Source: Agarophyton chilense (Eukaryota > Rhodophyta > Florideophyceae > Gracilariales > Gracilariaceae). From it: 64,000 nucleotides of DNA. The DNA is taken from the NCBI GenBank assembly GCA_030374765.1, contig JARGXX010000138.1, positions 558,001-622,000 on the forward strand, given 5' to 3'. Both the position numbers and the translations under genes were made by a program. A model generated the notes under the pieces. It ran no database searches. It was not told the DNA's origin and worked only from the letters and a program-made list of their open reading frames with translations. Shown one piece after another: positions 40,373-51,719 of the stretch (within the stretch, counting starts at the first letter, position 1; each line of letters begins with the position of its first letter).

Positions 40373-40749
40373 CACACGGTTTGATGGCTGCACTCGCTTC
40401 CCGGCGGTCTAGCTAGTAGAGTAAACTGTTCACTAGCAGCTGCGCTTTGCGTTTGGTCGGAAAGGTGAAACCGTAATCTTCGTTATCTAGTCTACGAGAA
40501 CGTAATCCAACGTTGTGAAGTAAATGGGATACAGCTTATGCACCAATCGAAATCGCACATTCCACATATGCCGTATCTCACCTCTGAAAAGTGCTTTTAG
40601 CCCTCGATAGCCGCTCAGAATTCGTACAAAGTTGCTTCCAGGGTTACACCGTTTATCTAAACGGGTGATGGCCACGAGGCCTCGAAAAGGTTTTCCCAAC
40701 ACGGGCCTGCTGGACAGGTTGATGGCCATGTGAACGCGTACTGACGCGA

Positions 40750-41036
40750 CCGTCCTGCACGTGGACCTCAGTTTCTACGGCGGGCGAATTCCAGACGTGG
40801 ACAGTTCTGTCGCAAGAACCAGAAACGATTCGACCCTCGTATGCACCTATAGAAACACTCGCACATACCCTGTGTGCTCTCATAGTTGCTCCATGATGGC
40901 AGTTCCTTTCTGCGCATCCCAGACACGAATAATCGAGTCGTAAGATTCAGAGGCCTTCAGGACTGAATGCAACACAAGTCATTGTATCAACATGGCCCTC
41001 AGGTCTGGAGAAAAAAGAGTTTTCCTGTGTGCATCC
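40750..41036 (-). pseudogene. WD40 repeat fragment, left arm
   Basis: Mirror copy of 44514-44800. Three frames together give parts of at least two WD40 blades: GHVDTMTCVAFSPEG, SYDSIIRVWDAQKGT and GRIVSGSCDRTVHVWNS. Stops and two frameshifts break the reading. The blades resemble the C-terminal WD40 arrays of large beta-transducin-like (NACHT/HET-E type) proteins, but only this small piece is present. It lies upstream of the membrane-protein gene and is read in the same direction. Confidence 0.75.
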
Positions 41037-41436
41037 TACAAAATCTCTTGTCATCAGAAACGTTGTGTGATCCGTTACCGCTGGCGCAATTGCAGCTCTG
41101 GTATGATGTATTTAGGCGTGAAGCGTGAATGCGCTATATTCAACCTAGCGTGAGGGGAATACAGTTCGCGTTAAATGGATGTGTACTTTCCATAGACGAT
41201 TATATGTTCGAATCATAAATCGACAAGAAACGAAAACACGTGGAGCCACTCCTGGCTTCTGTCATATGCCATGACCTGAAACTTATTTTGTCGCAAACTG
41301 TCCGTGGGATGCACGCGCCACGTTGCCAGCGAATAGCGCCAGCGAGCAAACTGCACCACAGCGTTGAATAAATATCTCGCTACGCTCCATAGCGCTACAA
41401 CCGCTGTGGAGCATGTGTTTGGGTTATTACAAGAAA

Positions 41437-44114
41437 CTTCCACGCAAACCTTGTTACCGAAAGTGAAAAGACGCTCTCATCCCATATTATCTATTCCTAC
41501 ATCTACTCGTCCGACGCGCCGCTCGTAACCAGCAATCTGATTATACAGATTGCTCGAGCAGCGCTGTCGAACATCGGCGTTTTACGACACAAACCATTGA
41601 CAGCGCGTCTGATTTCTTCAGCGCCGTTTGACGCTTTTCCGTACTTGCAGCGTGTACTGTCCACGGCCCATTCTCGGTCATCGCACGCAAGACCAGGCCG
41701 GGAGAAGCGGGTAGGACGAGAATGTGCAGTGAGAAGCAGCACTGTCATCCAAACAAACTCAATTACCGTAGTTCTATAGCTTGAACAACCTAGCATTAAG
41801 CTCAAATCTTCAAGCGAGATTCCTGCGAAACCGTCTTAAAAAGATTAGTTACTTTCGTTGGGCCGTAGCGACTACTAAAAGCCACTGTACCGGCTTTATA
41901 CCAAAGAAGAGGGTCTACATCTCCATAATAGAAAAGGACGACGTGTCTTGTCCCACTTTTGGAGAGGGCACGCCTGAGCATCATCGATCTATATCCTGTT
42001 GATCCGGCACGGTTCTGTTCGCGTCGGGCTCGCGCAAGGACACACAGAGAATGGGCACCAAGATATTACGCGAGGATATGGATGTCTCCAGGCCTTCATG
42101 AAGAATCTGGTATTCTTCCATTGTGTTCTCCTGTGGGAATTCCACCTACGATTTCTAGGTAGCAGCTGGTTATGATTCATTTTGAATCATAGCTATAAAG
42201 ATCTGGATTGCGATTTGCAAAAGATGTGTGGGTTGTAACCTTAGGTCCCGTTCTGACCCAGACTTGCCAGTTGCACCTCACACCACAGAAAATCACGAAA
42301 GAACGTCCCAGCCCTCCACATTTGCCCATTCAGTCGCCATCGAGCAGTTACCAACTTCGAAGTGGTCAACAATCTCAGTTTCTGGAAAGGAGCAGGTGCT
42401 TTACGCATTTACCTTCCGAAAAGCCAGCATGCATCGAATTGATGTATCATTTCTACGGAACTGGTCACGCTGGCAATCAACGCAAGGCTTTGACGCAATC
42501 CTCGTTCTGGAAGATTAGCTCTCAACAATAGCCATCTTTGCACCAACAACAAAAACGGCGACGGCAGTGGACATTGCCCAGCTCTTTAACACCCACTTTG
42601 TCACAGAGAACAGGCTAATACAGAACTCTCCCCGTTAGAAGTCGAACTTGGCTTCTTCTCTCACACTCCTGTCAACCGAACGTTAGGTGTTGCTAGGACA
42701 AATCTCAAACGGCGACCGACTACATCGCCGCGGCAGGGCGATGGTCGCACTTGCGCGCGAATATCTAGCCTCAACCGCATCCTCCCAAACATACCACGCC
42801 GATCGCCCCAGGCCCCACATTTCTTTTGAATCCGATGCCTTTGTTATGCTTTGCGCCGAAACAGTCTCTAACACGCCGCATGACTACCCAAGATGTTCGA
42901 GCCGCGCTTAATTGACCCCTTTCGTATTCTCGGAGGAAGAGGGCCGGTCATCTACACCATCGAACTACCGCCGAACGTGCACATCGCGCAAAATGTGTTT
43001 CATTTTTCCAAACTCCGGCCGTTTTACAACGGCAACAAAGAACTGTTGGACGTTGTCATACAAGGAAAAGGCATCATTGAACAAGATTTGTGTTTTGTTC
43101 TCATGCGCAAGCGATAATCGCCGGGTATTTTACCTAACACAAGTCCGTGATTAGCCGGATGGTGCTGTTTTGCCACCAAGAACTCTGCCGAAAAACTGCA
43201 AAAAAGCTTTCGCAACTTCTCTTCATTTTCCTGCAGACTGACTCATCGATGAGGACATCTTACGTCTTAGAAAGCGATGATTGTAACGTAGTGGCCTAGG
43301 GTATTAATATAACGATTGGTGATACACTTTAAGCCATTTGGAATACAAGACTAATAGAAAGGGGTCACACCTCAAGCCGATTTTTTCCAAAACTGCCTAT
43401 AGACTTTACTTAACATTCGTTTATATAGTTCAAACCTGGAGTTGGTACTCTAGCAAGTATAATACAGATCCCTTCGAAAGAAAAGAACACCGCCCCCTGC
43501 CTTCTTCCTCGGTCGCCAGCGACCAGCGTCGAAACCTTGTCTCCACATTAAAAATATACAAGTAAGAGTGTGCATTTGCATCCTTCTTGCTTTCTGTTGA
43601 GTCCTGAGTACTGCCTGACTGAGAGCTGGATAGTGCAGTCACGTGATGTGTACAAAGATATTTTCGATCGTTTGTGAAAGAAAAACCATCGGGCACTCTC
43701 ATTGTTTGTTTGTTTCTCTGGAGAGTTGCCGCTCAAGAGTGAGCGAGTTTTACGCGTTCCCCCGGAAACCCAGGTGACTTGGTTTGACGGAATCGTGTTG
43801 ATTGTGCCGTCAGGAGTCGTAATGGCAACTATCAAAATGTAGAATGCTTCCGAGAACTACTTTGATAGAGTATCCAAACCAATTACTGTACTTGCGCAAT
43901 GCCACACCAAAGAACCGCCCTCAGAAAAGCAGAGCGAATTTGCGGTTCGCCTTGTCGTCAAACACCAATGCCCGTAAGTGCAGCTCAAGCAATCGCAATC
44001 TCTACAATCAGATTGCTGGTAACGGGCGGCACCCTACTCGAGTAGATGCTACAGAGGGATAATCTGGGGTGAGAGACGTCTCCTCGCGCTCTGCCAAAAG
44101 ACTTCTACGTAAGC
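41437..44114. other. spacer between inverted arms
   Basis: 2.68 kb of unique sequence. The central part holds a Ty3 integrase relic (42208-43117). 41437-42200 and 43130-44114 show only short open frames with no recognisable domain. Confidence 0.7.
42208..43117 (+). pseudogene. Ty3/Gypsy integrase relic in the spacer
   Basis: Spread over three frames: SVSGKEQVLYAFT, then GFDAILVLED and IAIFAPTTKTATAVDIAQLF, which match the integrase core segment after the first aspartate (typically DAILVVVDRLSK..HFIPTTKTATA), then SNLASSLTLL-type debris, and finally PFRILGGRGPVIYTIELPP with NVFHFSKLRPFYNG, the GPY/F and post-core module that precedes chromodomains. Several stops. No RT, gag or LTR nearby, so this is a 3' fragment of a distinct, older Ty3 element. 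Confidence 0.78.
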
Positions 44115-44513
44115 TTTCTTGTATAACCCAAACACATGCTCCACAGCGGTTGTAGCGCTATGGAGCGTAGCGAGATATTTATTCAACGCTGTGGTGCAGT
44201 TTGCTCGCTGGCGCTATTCGCTGGCAACGTGGCGCGTGCATCCCACGGACAGTTTGCGACAAAATAAGTTTCAGGTCATGGCATATGACAGAAGCCAGGA
44301 GTGGCTCCACGTGTTTTCGTTTCTTGTCGATTTATGATTCGAACATATAATCGTCTATGGAAAGTACACATCCATTTAACGCGAACTGTATTCCCCTCAC
44401 GCTAGGTTGAATATAGCGCATTCACGCTTCACGCCTAAATACATCATACCAGAGCTGCAATTGCGCCAGCGGTAACGGATCACACAACGTTTCTGATGAC
44501 AAGAGATTTTGTA

Positions 44514-44800
44514 GGATGCACACAGGAAAACTCTTTTTTCTCCAGACCTGAGGGCCATGTTGATACAATGACTTGTGTTGCATTCAGTCCTGAAGGCCTC
44601 TGAATCTTACGACTCGATTATTCGTGTCTGGGATGCGCAGAAAGGAACTGCCATCATGGAGCAACTATGAGAGCACACAGGGTATGTGCGAGTGTTTCTA
44701 TAGGTGCATACGAGGGTCGAATCGTTTCTGGTTCTTGCGACAGAACTGTCCACGTCTGGAATTCGCCCGCCGTAGAAACTGAGGTCCACGTGCAGGACGG
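44514..44800 (+). pseudogene. WD40 repeat fragment, right arm
   Basis: Same broken WD40 blades as at 40750-41036. The reading changes frame after AFSPEGL (TGA) and again after VWDAQKGTAIMEQL (TGA); the third piece starts at VCASVSIG and includes VHVWNSPAVETEVHVQDG. The TGA and frameshifts are shared with the left arm, so the gene was already broken before the arms were duplicated or homogenised. Confidence 0.75.
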
Positions 44801-45177
44801 TCGCGTCAGTACGCGTTCACATGGCCATCAACCTGTCCAGCAGGCCCGTGTTGGGAAAACCTTTTCGAGGCCTCGTGGCCATCACCCGTTTAGATAAACG
44901 GTGTAACCCTGGAAGCAACTTTGTACGAATTCTGAGCGGCTATCGAGGGCTAAAAGCACTTTTCAGAGGTGAGATACGGCATATGTGGAATGTGCGATTT
45001 CGATTGGTGCATAAGCTGTATCCCATTTACTTCACAACGTTGGATTACGTTCTCGTAGACTAGATAACGAAGATTACGGTTTCACCTTTCCGACCAAACG
45101 CAAAGCGCAGCTGCTAGTGAACAGTTTACTCTACTAGCTAGACCGCCGGGAAGCGAGTGCAGCCATCAAACCGTGTG

Positions 45178-45185
45178 TATATAAG
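45178..45185 (+). promoter_or_regulatory. TATA box of membrane-protein gene copy 2
   Basis: TATATAAG, 72 bp before the ATG at 45257, identical in sequence and spacing to copy 1. Confidence 0.75.
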
Positions 45186-45256
45186 AACGTTTCATCACAC
45201 CACTGTGTCTCTCTCGAAAAAGGAGCAGTCTGTGTGGCAGCAAAGTATTAGCCATC

Positions 45257-46504
45257 ATGAATAACGCTCACTATGACTCTTTACCGGGCAGTTCCGAAGC
45301 TGCGAATCTTTTGAACACTTCCTCCCACGCACAGGTCTCGGAGCGTCATGTGTCGCGCCGTTTCCGTGTCTCTTTGGGCTCCTCCAAGGTGAGAGCGGTG
45401 TTGGCGATTGCTGCGCTAGTGGGAACCGTGCTGCTGGTCACTGATTCATCGCAATTCGACCGCATTTATCGCCGATCTCGCGTAAGCCGTGTGTTGCCGA
45501 ACTTTCCCACCTTCTGGCACCGCACTTCGCTCTACGCGAACACCCAGTTCCCCGTCCGTGAGTTCTACAACGACTTTGACGCAGGCGCTCCACGCATCCC
45601 ATATTTCCCGTCTCAAAGCTTCATTCGCACGGATTCGAGCATCGAGAAGGATCCCTCTGACGAGGAGGTTGTCACAGAAGAGGCTGTACCCACCGGAGAT
45701 TGCAGTGGAGGACTGTTTTGCAGAGCGAGATTGGTGTTAACTACGAAAGGGACGAGCACCACTGTTCAAGCGGGATACTACATATATCCTGTAAGCACCA
45801 GACGGCAAGTGGACGGCTCAACACAACGCCGTGTGAAAGCTGTAACGCAGGCAGAAGCCATGACGTGGGCAACTCAACTTCTGGATAAGCTCGGACCCAA
45901 ACTTGCGGAAGTGAACTGCCAGCTGAATGCATCGAAGATTGCTGACGCCATAATGTCAACAAAAGAAGACGCATCCAAGTGTAACGACACCGAGTCGTCG
46001 CTTTGCAGTGAACTGGCCGGTCTGGAATGTGAAGGTGAAAAAGAAGTGGAAATTGAAAACGGATGTTACAAATTCATTGTGTCGGATTCGGCTATAGATG
46101 ATCTTCACGAGTTGGTGCGCGGTTGTCCAGAAGTTTTTTTTTATTACAACCGAATTGAAATACCTCTTCCCTTGTGTACATATACATGCCCATCCGACCC
46201 TTTGGTACGACACACATTTGTGTCTAAATTTATTGTGCAAACTACGCGGCCGAGAGATACCGTCGGTTACGAAGATAACTTTGCAACTTTAATCCGCCCG
46301 GTGTACGAGGCATATGCATTACCACTTCCGAACTGTGAAGACACCCCCACGAGAAATGGAGGCTTTTATAACCATCGCCGCGATCAACTTGCCGAATCTC
46401 TAACAGGCTTTGAAGGGAAGTACGGCTTCACTTTTGGGTATATTTTCTTTGTTAATCAGCCGCCGAATACCGATGATTATATTGCGTCCATCTGTACAGT
46501 GTAA
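45257..46504 (+). CDS. putative type II membrane protein, copy 2
   Basis: 415 codons, ATG at 45257. Residues 1-300 are identical to copy 1, including the signal anchor and the cysteine-rich first half of the ectodomain. From VFFYYNRIEIPLPLC onward the copies differ: for example ASLIRPAYDDYVLALPNC against ATLIRPVYEAYALPLPNC, and the last 50 residues differ at about half the positions, though both end with DDYIAS.C. and the frame is intact in both. Cysteines are kept. Preservation of both frames despite C-terminal divergence suggests that both copies are used. Function unknown. Confidence 0.8.
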   Translation: MNNAHYDSLPGSSEAANLLNTSSHAQVSERHVSRRFRVSLGSSKVRAVLAIAALVGTVLLVTDSSQFDRIYRRSRVSRVLPNFPTFWHRTSLYANTQFPVREFYNDFDAGAPRIPYFPSQSFIRTDSSIEKDPSDEEVVTEEAVPTGDCSGGLFCRARLVLTTKGTSTTVQAGYYIYPVSTRRQVDGSTQRRVKAVTQAEAMTWATQLLDKLGPKLAEVNCQLNASKIADAIMSTKEDASKCNDTESSLCSELAGLECEGEKEVEIENGCYKFIVSDSAIDDLHELVRGCPEVFFYYNRIEIPLPLCTYTCPSDPLVRHTFVSKFIVQTTRPRDTVGYEDNFATLIRPVYEAYALPLPNCEDTPTRNGGFYNHRRDQLAESLTGFEGKYGFTFGYIFFVNQPPNTDDYIASICTV

Positions 46505-46599
46505 GGCCCTGAAAAATAAACATTTGAGAGTTCCATTCCTGGAAAATGCAAGAAATACGTATTTCGGCTCAAGAATGAGTGTTGTGTCTTTGGCAAAAA

Positions 46600-47843
46600 G
46601 TTATTGGGAGATTGTACGATTCGAGGTGTGACTGTTTGCAGATTTAGACCATCCTGGGGGTGACAGATGCAAACAACCCCAGAAACCCCTAAAGCTAAAC
46701 CTCCGAAACAACCCCTACAGACAGAGTCACCCCCCCTAATCGTATCTTTTAGCCAAAATTATTTAATAGAGGGTTTATGCAAACACTTTTTTTCATTTGG
46801 GTCCATTATAGCAGTGTACGGTGGGCTGAAAGTGAGCTGCCGCATCTCCCAGATGCGCCGAGCAGTACTTCATTTTAATTATTTCTCTTTTGCCCGCCGG
46901 CGAGTAGCGCCGGCGTGCAAAGGCACCGCTGCGTACAGCTGCGTACATCGTACTTTCTCTGACCTCCACAGCACTACAATTGCCGTGGAGGTAGGACGAA
47001 TAACTGGTAAAGAAAGCTTCTGAAAGCATTTCTATTATAAGCGAAAAAAAGCTTTCCGCGAGTCTCAATTCGTCCCTTTGCTCTCAATCCTTCAATACTC
47101 TTCCCTACACCCACCGTTTTCTATCCACAATCTAGTGGTACCAGATCTGTGACTGGTAGAATTGCGACAGTTGTTCTAACGACAAATTGCATCTTAAAAT
47201 CATCAATAAAAGACACCTGTCTTCTCTGAGAGAGACTTATTGCATAACTCCAAGTCAATTGTTGCCTTGAGCCCGGCTCAAAAAATATTTAAAAATTCTA
47301 CCGCCAGGTCATGCTTTGATTGTACACTCTCTGAGAAGCGGAATTTGCGGCCAAGTCATCATCCGTCACAAAAGCATTCCACCCTCCCGCCCTTCTCCCC
47401 AACTCATTCGAAAACACCATCAAGAATGAGCACTCTACGTAACCCTCATTCCACATTTTTCCACATTTTTTATATCAAATGTCGCATCACTTCTTCAACT
47501 ACATCTGCCTCTACCTCCACCTAACATCGCGACCGCGCCACTCTAGCCCGAACCTAAACGATTTCGTTTCAACCCCGCCTCGGACTTGCTCCTCTTCAAG
47601 AGCGCGAAAGAAGTCTCCGGCTATTTGCGAGACTGAGGCAAGCGCAAGCGGCAGTATAACGAAGCGTACAATCTCTTTATAAAGTATGCACTCCCATCTC
47701 GGTTCTAACGATACATCACACCTACCTCTAAGGGCCTAAACGATAGTCTGGGTTGAATATTATCGAAACGAAAGTGTCAAGTTCCAATCAACGAAGCAGC
47801 ATCTGTTAGTAAAGAGAACTACGGGAAGCGGGACATATTTCTA
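46600..47843. other. stretch without a recognisable gene
   Basis: Short open frames only (for example 46667-47023), with no recognisable domain. The downstream part (from about 47480) may be the degraded N-terminus of the Harbinger-associated protein, because basic, Ser-rich sequence (CSSSRARKKSPAICETE) precedes its acidic region. Confidence 0.45.
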
Positions 47844-48308
47844 GATGATATGTTTCCAGAGATCAAGGAGAAAGACGAATCTGATGAAGTGGAGAAAGAC
47901 GATACATAGGCGAAGAAGAATCGGCTATTGAAAGCGGACGAACAGATCAGGGAAAACGCGTTTCGTCGCCGTCCTCGCAAACAACGTTGTACAACCGCGT
48001 AACAATCTTCTCGATCGCGCCTTTCGGAATCGGATAATGAAGCGATGGGAAAGTTGCGTCAGGATATGAAACGCAGGAGGGATATATAAGAGGTCCGGCT
48101 GGCTTTGGAGGAACGAAAGTTTGAAATGGAAACGAAGAGAACAGAGAAGGAGGAAGTAAGGTTCTATAAATCGCCTTAGGTCGTGAAACAGAGGTTCGAA
48201 CTGGACGAGAAGCGTATTAAACTTGAAGCGGAAGAGCGAAGGCGGGCAAGCGCTGAACGCGCCAAGGTGATTAACGAGCTCGGCATGCTGGCCAGTAAGT
48301 TGGCCTAA
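47844..48308 (+). pseudogene. C-terminus of a Harbinger-type accessory (Myb-like) protein
   Basis: One frame with four stops encodes an acidic linker (EIKEKDESDEVEKDDT), a basic patch and a charged coiled coil: ALEERKFEMETKRTEKEEV, then FELDEKRIKLEAEERRRASA and a short end NELGMLASKLA. This layout is common at the C-terminus of the Myb/trihelix-like DNA-binding protein encoded by PIF/Harbinger transposons. The DNA-binding domain itself is not seen. The assignment leans on the adjacent transposase fragment, with which it is convergent. Confidence 0.5.
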
Positions 48309-48425
48309 ACATGTGCAAATGCTCCAAAACGATCTAAAGTCGACTCCAAACGCCCTCGCGCATACTACCATGCATTTTGCAATTTTGCGCGGCTTTGCCG
48401 CGAGTGTTTACATTTCTAGATACTT

Positions 48426-48731
48426 TTAGAGCATCGGCGGCGTGCAGTTGTAAAACTCTTGTAGTTGTCCATTAGAGTGCAAACAAGGCTTCAGATTCCG
48501 TATTATAACGGATGTTTTGTATATAAGACAGATTGGAGCGAGGTTAACCGTCAAACTCCTATGAAAATCGTTTGTCGTGAAGATTTGTTTTATGTCTTTG
48601 TAGTTACACTCGACGACAACCCGAAGAGCACTCATCAGTCTATTGTAATCAGATTCCTCTTTATTTGCGACGACACGAGGAAACGCTGTTTGGAGCCAAG
48701 GACGAAGCACATACGCTACATCTCCGTACAA
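48426..48731 (-). pseudogene. PIF/Harbinger transposase C-terminal fragment
   Basis: 101 codons. MYGDVAYVLRPWLQTAFPRV matches the YGD.AY.LRPWL motif of PIF/Harbinger DDE transposases, and NRLMSALRVVVECNYKDIKQ corresponds to the block carrying the catalytic glutamate (N..LS..R..VE..F). The end (LIYKTSVIIRNLKPCLHSNG, FYNCTPPML) fits the C-terminus of such proteins. The first two catalytic aspartate blocks upstream (beyond 48731) are not recognisable, and no terminal inverted repeats were found. A dead fragment. Confidence 0.8.
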
Positions 48732-48809
48732 ACATTACTGTTCTCCACCTATAAGAAAATTCTCTGGGTTGTAGCGGTCTCCACCCGCTTTCCCTTAATA
48801 GGGTAGTGA

Positions 48810-49590
48810 AATATAATGGACCTGGATGGTTGCCTGCATGTGCTCTGTACCAGTAGGTTATTTAGCAATAAGCTTAGCTTGTCGCTAATTTAGTAATATT
48901 TAGATAATAATGGGTGAACACGGAGGAACATCTGAATTGTACATTCTCGTAGCCACATGATGGATAGCACCCGGCAGGCCGGGTGACTGGTGAGATACAT
49001 CTTCACCAAGCATGACCACGCCTATCTATATTATAAAGAAAAGCAGTTACCAGACTACTTTTTCCTCTTTTGGTTTTTTCAATCGACCATTAAGGTATGT
49101 CTAGTGTCCTTGCAGTTTTCCGAACGCACGAGCGATGTGCATCATCGTCTACAAACGTGATCTCAGTGAGCCTGCTATTACCATTGAATCTTTCAGTGGC
49201 TGGTGCTGCAATACCTGATAGATATATTAAACCTCCGCCTTCTAGATTGAGCCCGTTCCGCGCTCTTTAAAAAATTCAGCTATATTACACCCTCGCGACC
49301 GTTGTAGTTTATATCTCATTTTGGTCTTCGGACATATAAATTAGTTTTGATCACGTTTGGAATGAGAAGGGTGGATTTGGAGTTAAATCTGTTCCATGTC
49401 GTAGAAAAGTCACCGAAACAGCAATTGCTAACTCAGTAATTAACTTCAATGGATTTATCATCGAAAACGTGCCGTGACGCGTCAATATGGCGCTTGGCGC
49501 ACCATTTGGTGGCCTATTCTCACGTAAAGATCTTATTCTACCAATTCTAGACAACCTAGAAGAACTTCTTTGAAAACAAAAAACGATTCA
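48810..49590. other. stretch without a recognisable gene
   Basis: Mostly AT-rich sequence with short frames. It may include the 5' LTR and leader of element F, but no LTR partner was found downstream, so this is untested. Confidence 0.4.
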
Positions 49591-49597
49591 GTTCAAT

Positions 49598-51661
49598 ATG
49601 GTAAGCCGAAACACAGGAGGTTTCTCGACGAAAGCCCAACAATCCAATGTGTTTTATCAAGAGGAGAAACCCCATGGTTTTCGTCTGGATACGGATTCAA
49701 TAACCCGTGTGGTCGTCAGTGGTGCCTTTCAGGAAGTGGTGGAACGTGTGCCGTTACGTGTCATCCATTACCTCGAGTACGAGGTAAGAAAGCAAAATGA
49801 CGAACTGTTGATACAATTATTACGTAGTCATGGTGTTTTCCAACCCGAAGTAAAGGCAAAAGCAAACACGGTCAAGGTTGAGGCCCATGCAACGGTTCAG
49901 AAACCTCATGGTGTGCTCGGTGATTTCGAAACCAACCTCCCAAATTTTCAATCCAAAAAGAAGCCACATGGCCCAATTCGGAAAATGGCAGAGCCTCCGG
50001 CGATTGAGGTCTCAGGGTATTATTACCTATAAAACCTGTTGGCTGAGCTGCACAGGGGACCATTGGCAGAGACTTTGGTGGTAAAGATGGGTCGTCGAGC
50101 TCAGGAGAGAAGCGTCAACGGCGTCGATTTGGTAAGAAAGAAAGACACCAAAAAAGGCTAAAAGAAACGGGCACCGATCAGACCCTGACTCTTTGAGCTT
50201 GGAACCCGAAGCATAATGGTCAACGCATGACAACCGAAACGGTTCACCGAAAGTCAGAAATAATTTCCAGCGTTAGAAAGGAAAATATAAGGGCAAGGGT
50301 ATCACCAAACGGTAAGATTTGTTGGAGTCAGTTTCCGACAACCATTCCGGCCTACAGGTGATTGTTCCGTTCAACGACCTTTTTACGAAGGCGGTCGACG
50401 ATCACATGTATACATTGGAGAACAAGATTTATGAGTATACCAAAAAGTTGCTCAAAAGATAAGTAAGCATCACCGGAAGCTTAGTTCTAAAATGGAGAAT
50501 ACCCGTTTTGTAGGTGACGACCCCATCGCTATCATAGACTTCCTTCAGAGATTCGAGATAGAATGTGACCAAAATGTGTTTTCGGACGGTGCTGCGATGT
50601 GGTTCTTCCAGGTTTACCTTAAAAGTCCAGCCGTCGACATGTTGCACAGCTCGTTAAAGAACAATACCATGACGGTGGATCATGACCAGACAGAAATGCT
50701 GACGACGTACCCACAGGTGGTGTATTTCTTTTTGGAAACCTATGAAACCTTTGAGGTGGTTCGAGAGGCCTACTCTGAGGTTATCACACACCGTCAACGA
50801 GGAGGCCAAACCGAATTGGAATACGAATGTTCGCTCTGGGCAACGGCGTCCCGATGCGGTGGCGTTTTTGCTACCACAATGTTAAAGTCAATGTCTGCTG
50901 ATAACATTGACGAGCCAATAAGGACTCATGTAAGGAATTACCTTGGGAAAAACCTCAAGGTGTATTAAAACGCACTGGAACATTATGCGCAAGGCCTAGG
51001 AGACACACTACAGATAGGGAAACGGATTATGGCCCCCACACCAAGAGGGACAAAGGATAAAACGAAGCGGTCAGTCTTCGACATTGAAGATGCATCCACG
51101 ACCGAAGTTAAATCAGCCGGGTATACGTCTCATGGGAAAGCGGTTCATATAATCGATACCTCTCAGGTCGGAGAAAATTTGATCCCCAGCTCCAACTGGT
51201 CAAGTTATATATCTGGTGGGTCACCGGCGGAACCACCGTCGATTCCTGCAATAGTGGTATCCGCTCCACACCATCAGGTGTCGGCAGCGCCATATGCAAA
51301 CCAAAGTGGTGGGCTGCTCTCATACAGGATGGCAATACCATTCCCTACTAAAGACCAACCATGACCAGGTACCATGTCTTTAAGAGACCCCGCCACGGGC
51401 AATCTTCATGGCTGGTTTTGATTATCTCCGCACCATTTTCCTACGCAGTGTATCAGCGTGGCTCCCAAGATCCGAGCCATGACCTTACAGGCACCGCAGC
51501 AAAATCCTCGGGAAATCTTCGGCTCCCAACACGGAGCGACTCACTCTAAAAGGAACGCGAACGCGCCCCCCATAACACCTCAGCAGTTCATTTTAGTCAC
51601 GGACGGAACTCAGGAAACTGAGCCCGTTTACGTGGAGGAAAACGCCAGCGGGTTGCAGTAA
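49598..51661 (+). pseudogene. gag of relic F
   Basis: An N-terminal frame (49598-50032) with a coiled-coil-like EYEVRKQNDELLIQLLRSHG is followed by a broken linker and a capsid region at 50492-50968: RFVGDDPIAIIDFLQRFEI, which parallels EFTGTDPILVLDFLARFVQ of element C, then TYPQVVYFFLETYETFEVV and LEYECSLWATASRCGGVF. A TAA at 50966 precedes NALEHYAQGLGDTL, which corresponds to the element C block YLELVQYAQAEGD. A C-terminal region follows (51029-51364), in which no zinc knuckle is clear. Identity to C is low but collinear over the capsid. Confidence 0.72.
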
Positions 51662-51719
51662 AGGCCACCCCGAACCGAACCCACGCGGAAGGCCTTCTAA
51701 TACCATCTAGTTAATTTAT

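Larger units (their letters stand above)
39022..41436 (-). repeat. left arm of large inverted duplication
   Basis: Mirror copy of 44115-46528; paired positions sum to about 85550. From about 39420 to 41430 every frame I compared is identical to the right arm; below 39420 (the 3' 400 bp of the gene) the copies differ clearly and one carries a 24-bp insertion. Weak similarity continues to about 38900. The inner border is near GGGTTAT at 41427. Confidence 0.92.
44115..46528 (+). repeat. right arm of large inverted duplication
   Basis: Inverted copy of 39022-41436. It carries the same WD40 fragment, TATA box and membrane-protein gene, now on the plus strand, so the two genes point away from each other. 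Identity is apparently complete from the inner border to about 46130, then falls. Diverged similarity to the left flank continues to about 46600. Confidence 0.92.

Noticed and set aside
47925-48371. 148-codon minus-strand frame rich in Leu and Phe
   Set aside because: It is the reverse complement of the charged coiled coil read on the plus strand (47844-48308), which has the recognisable composition.
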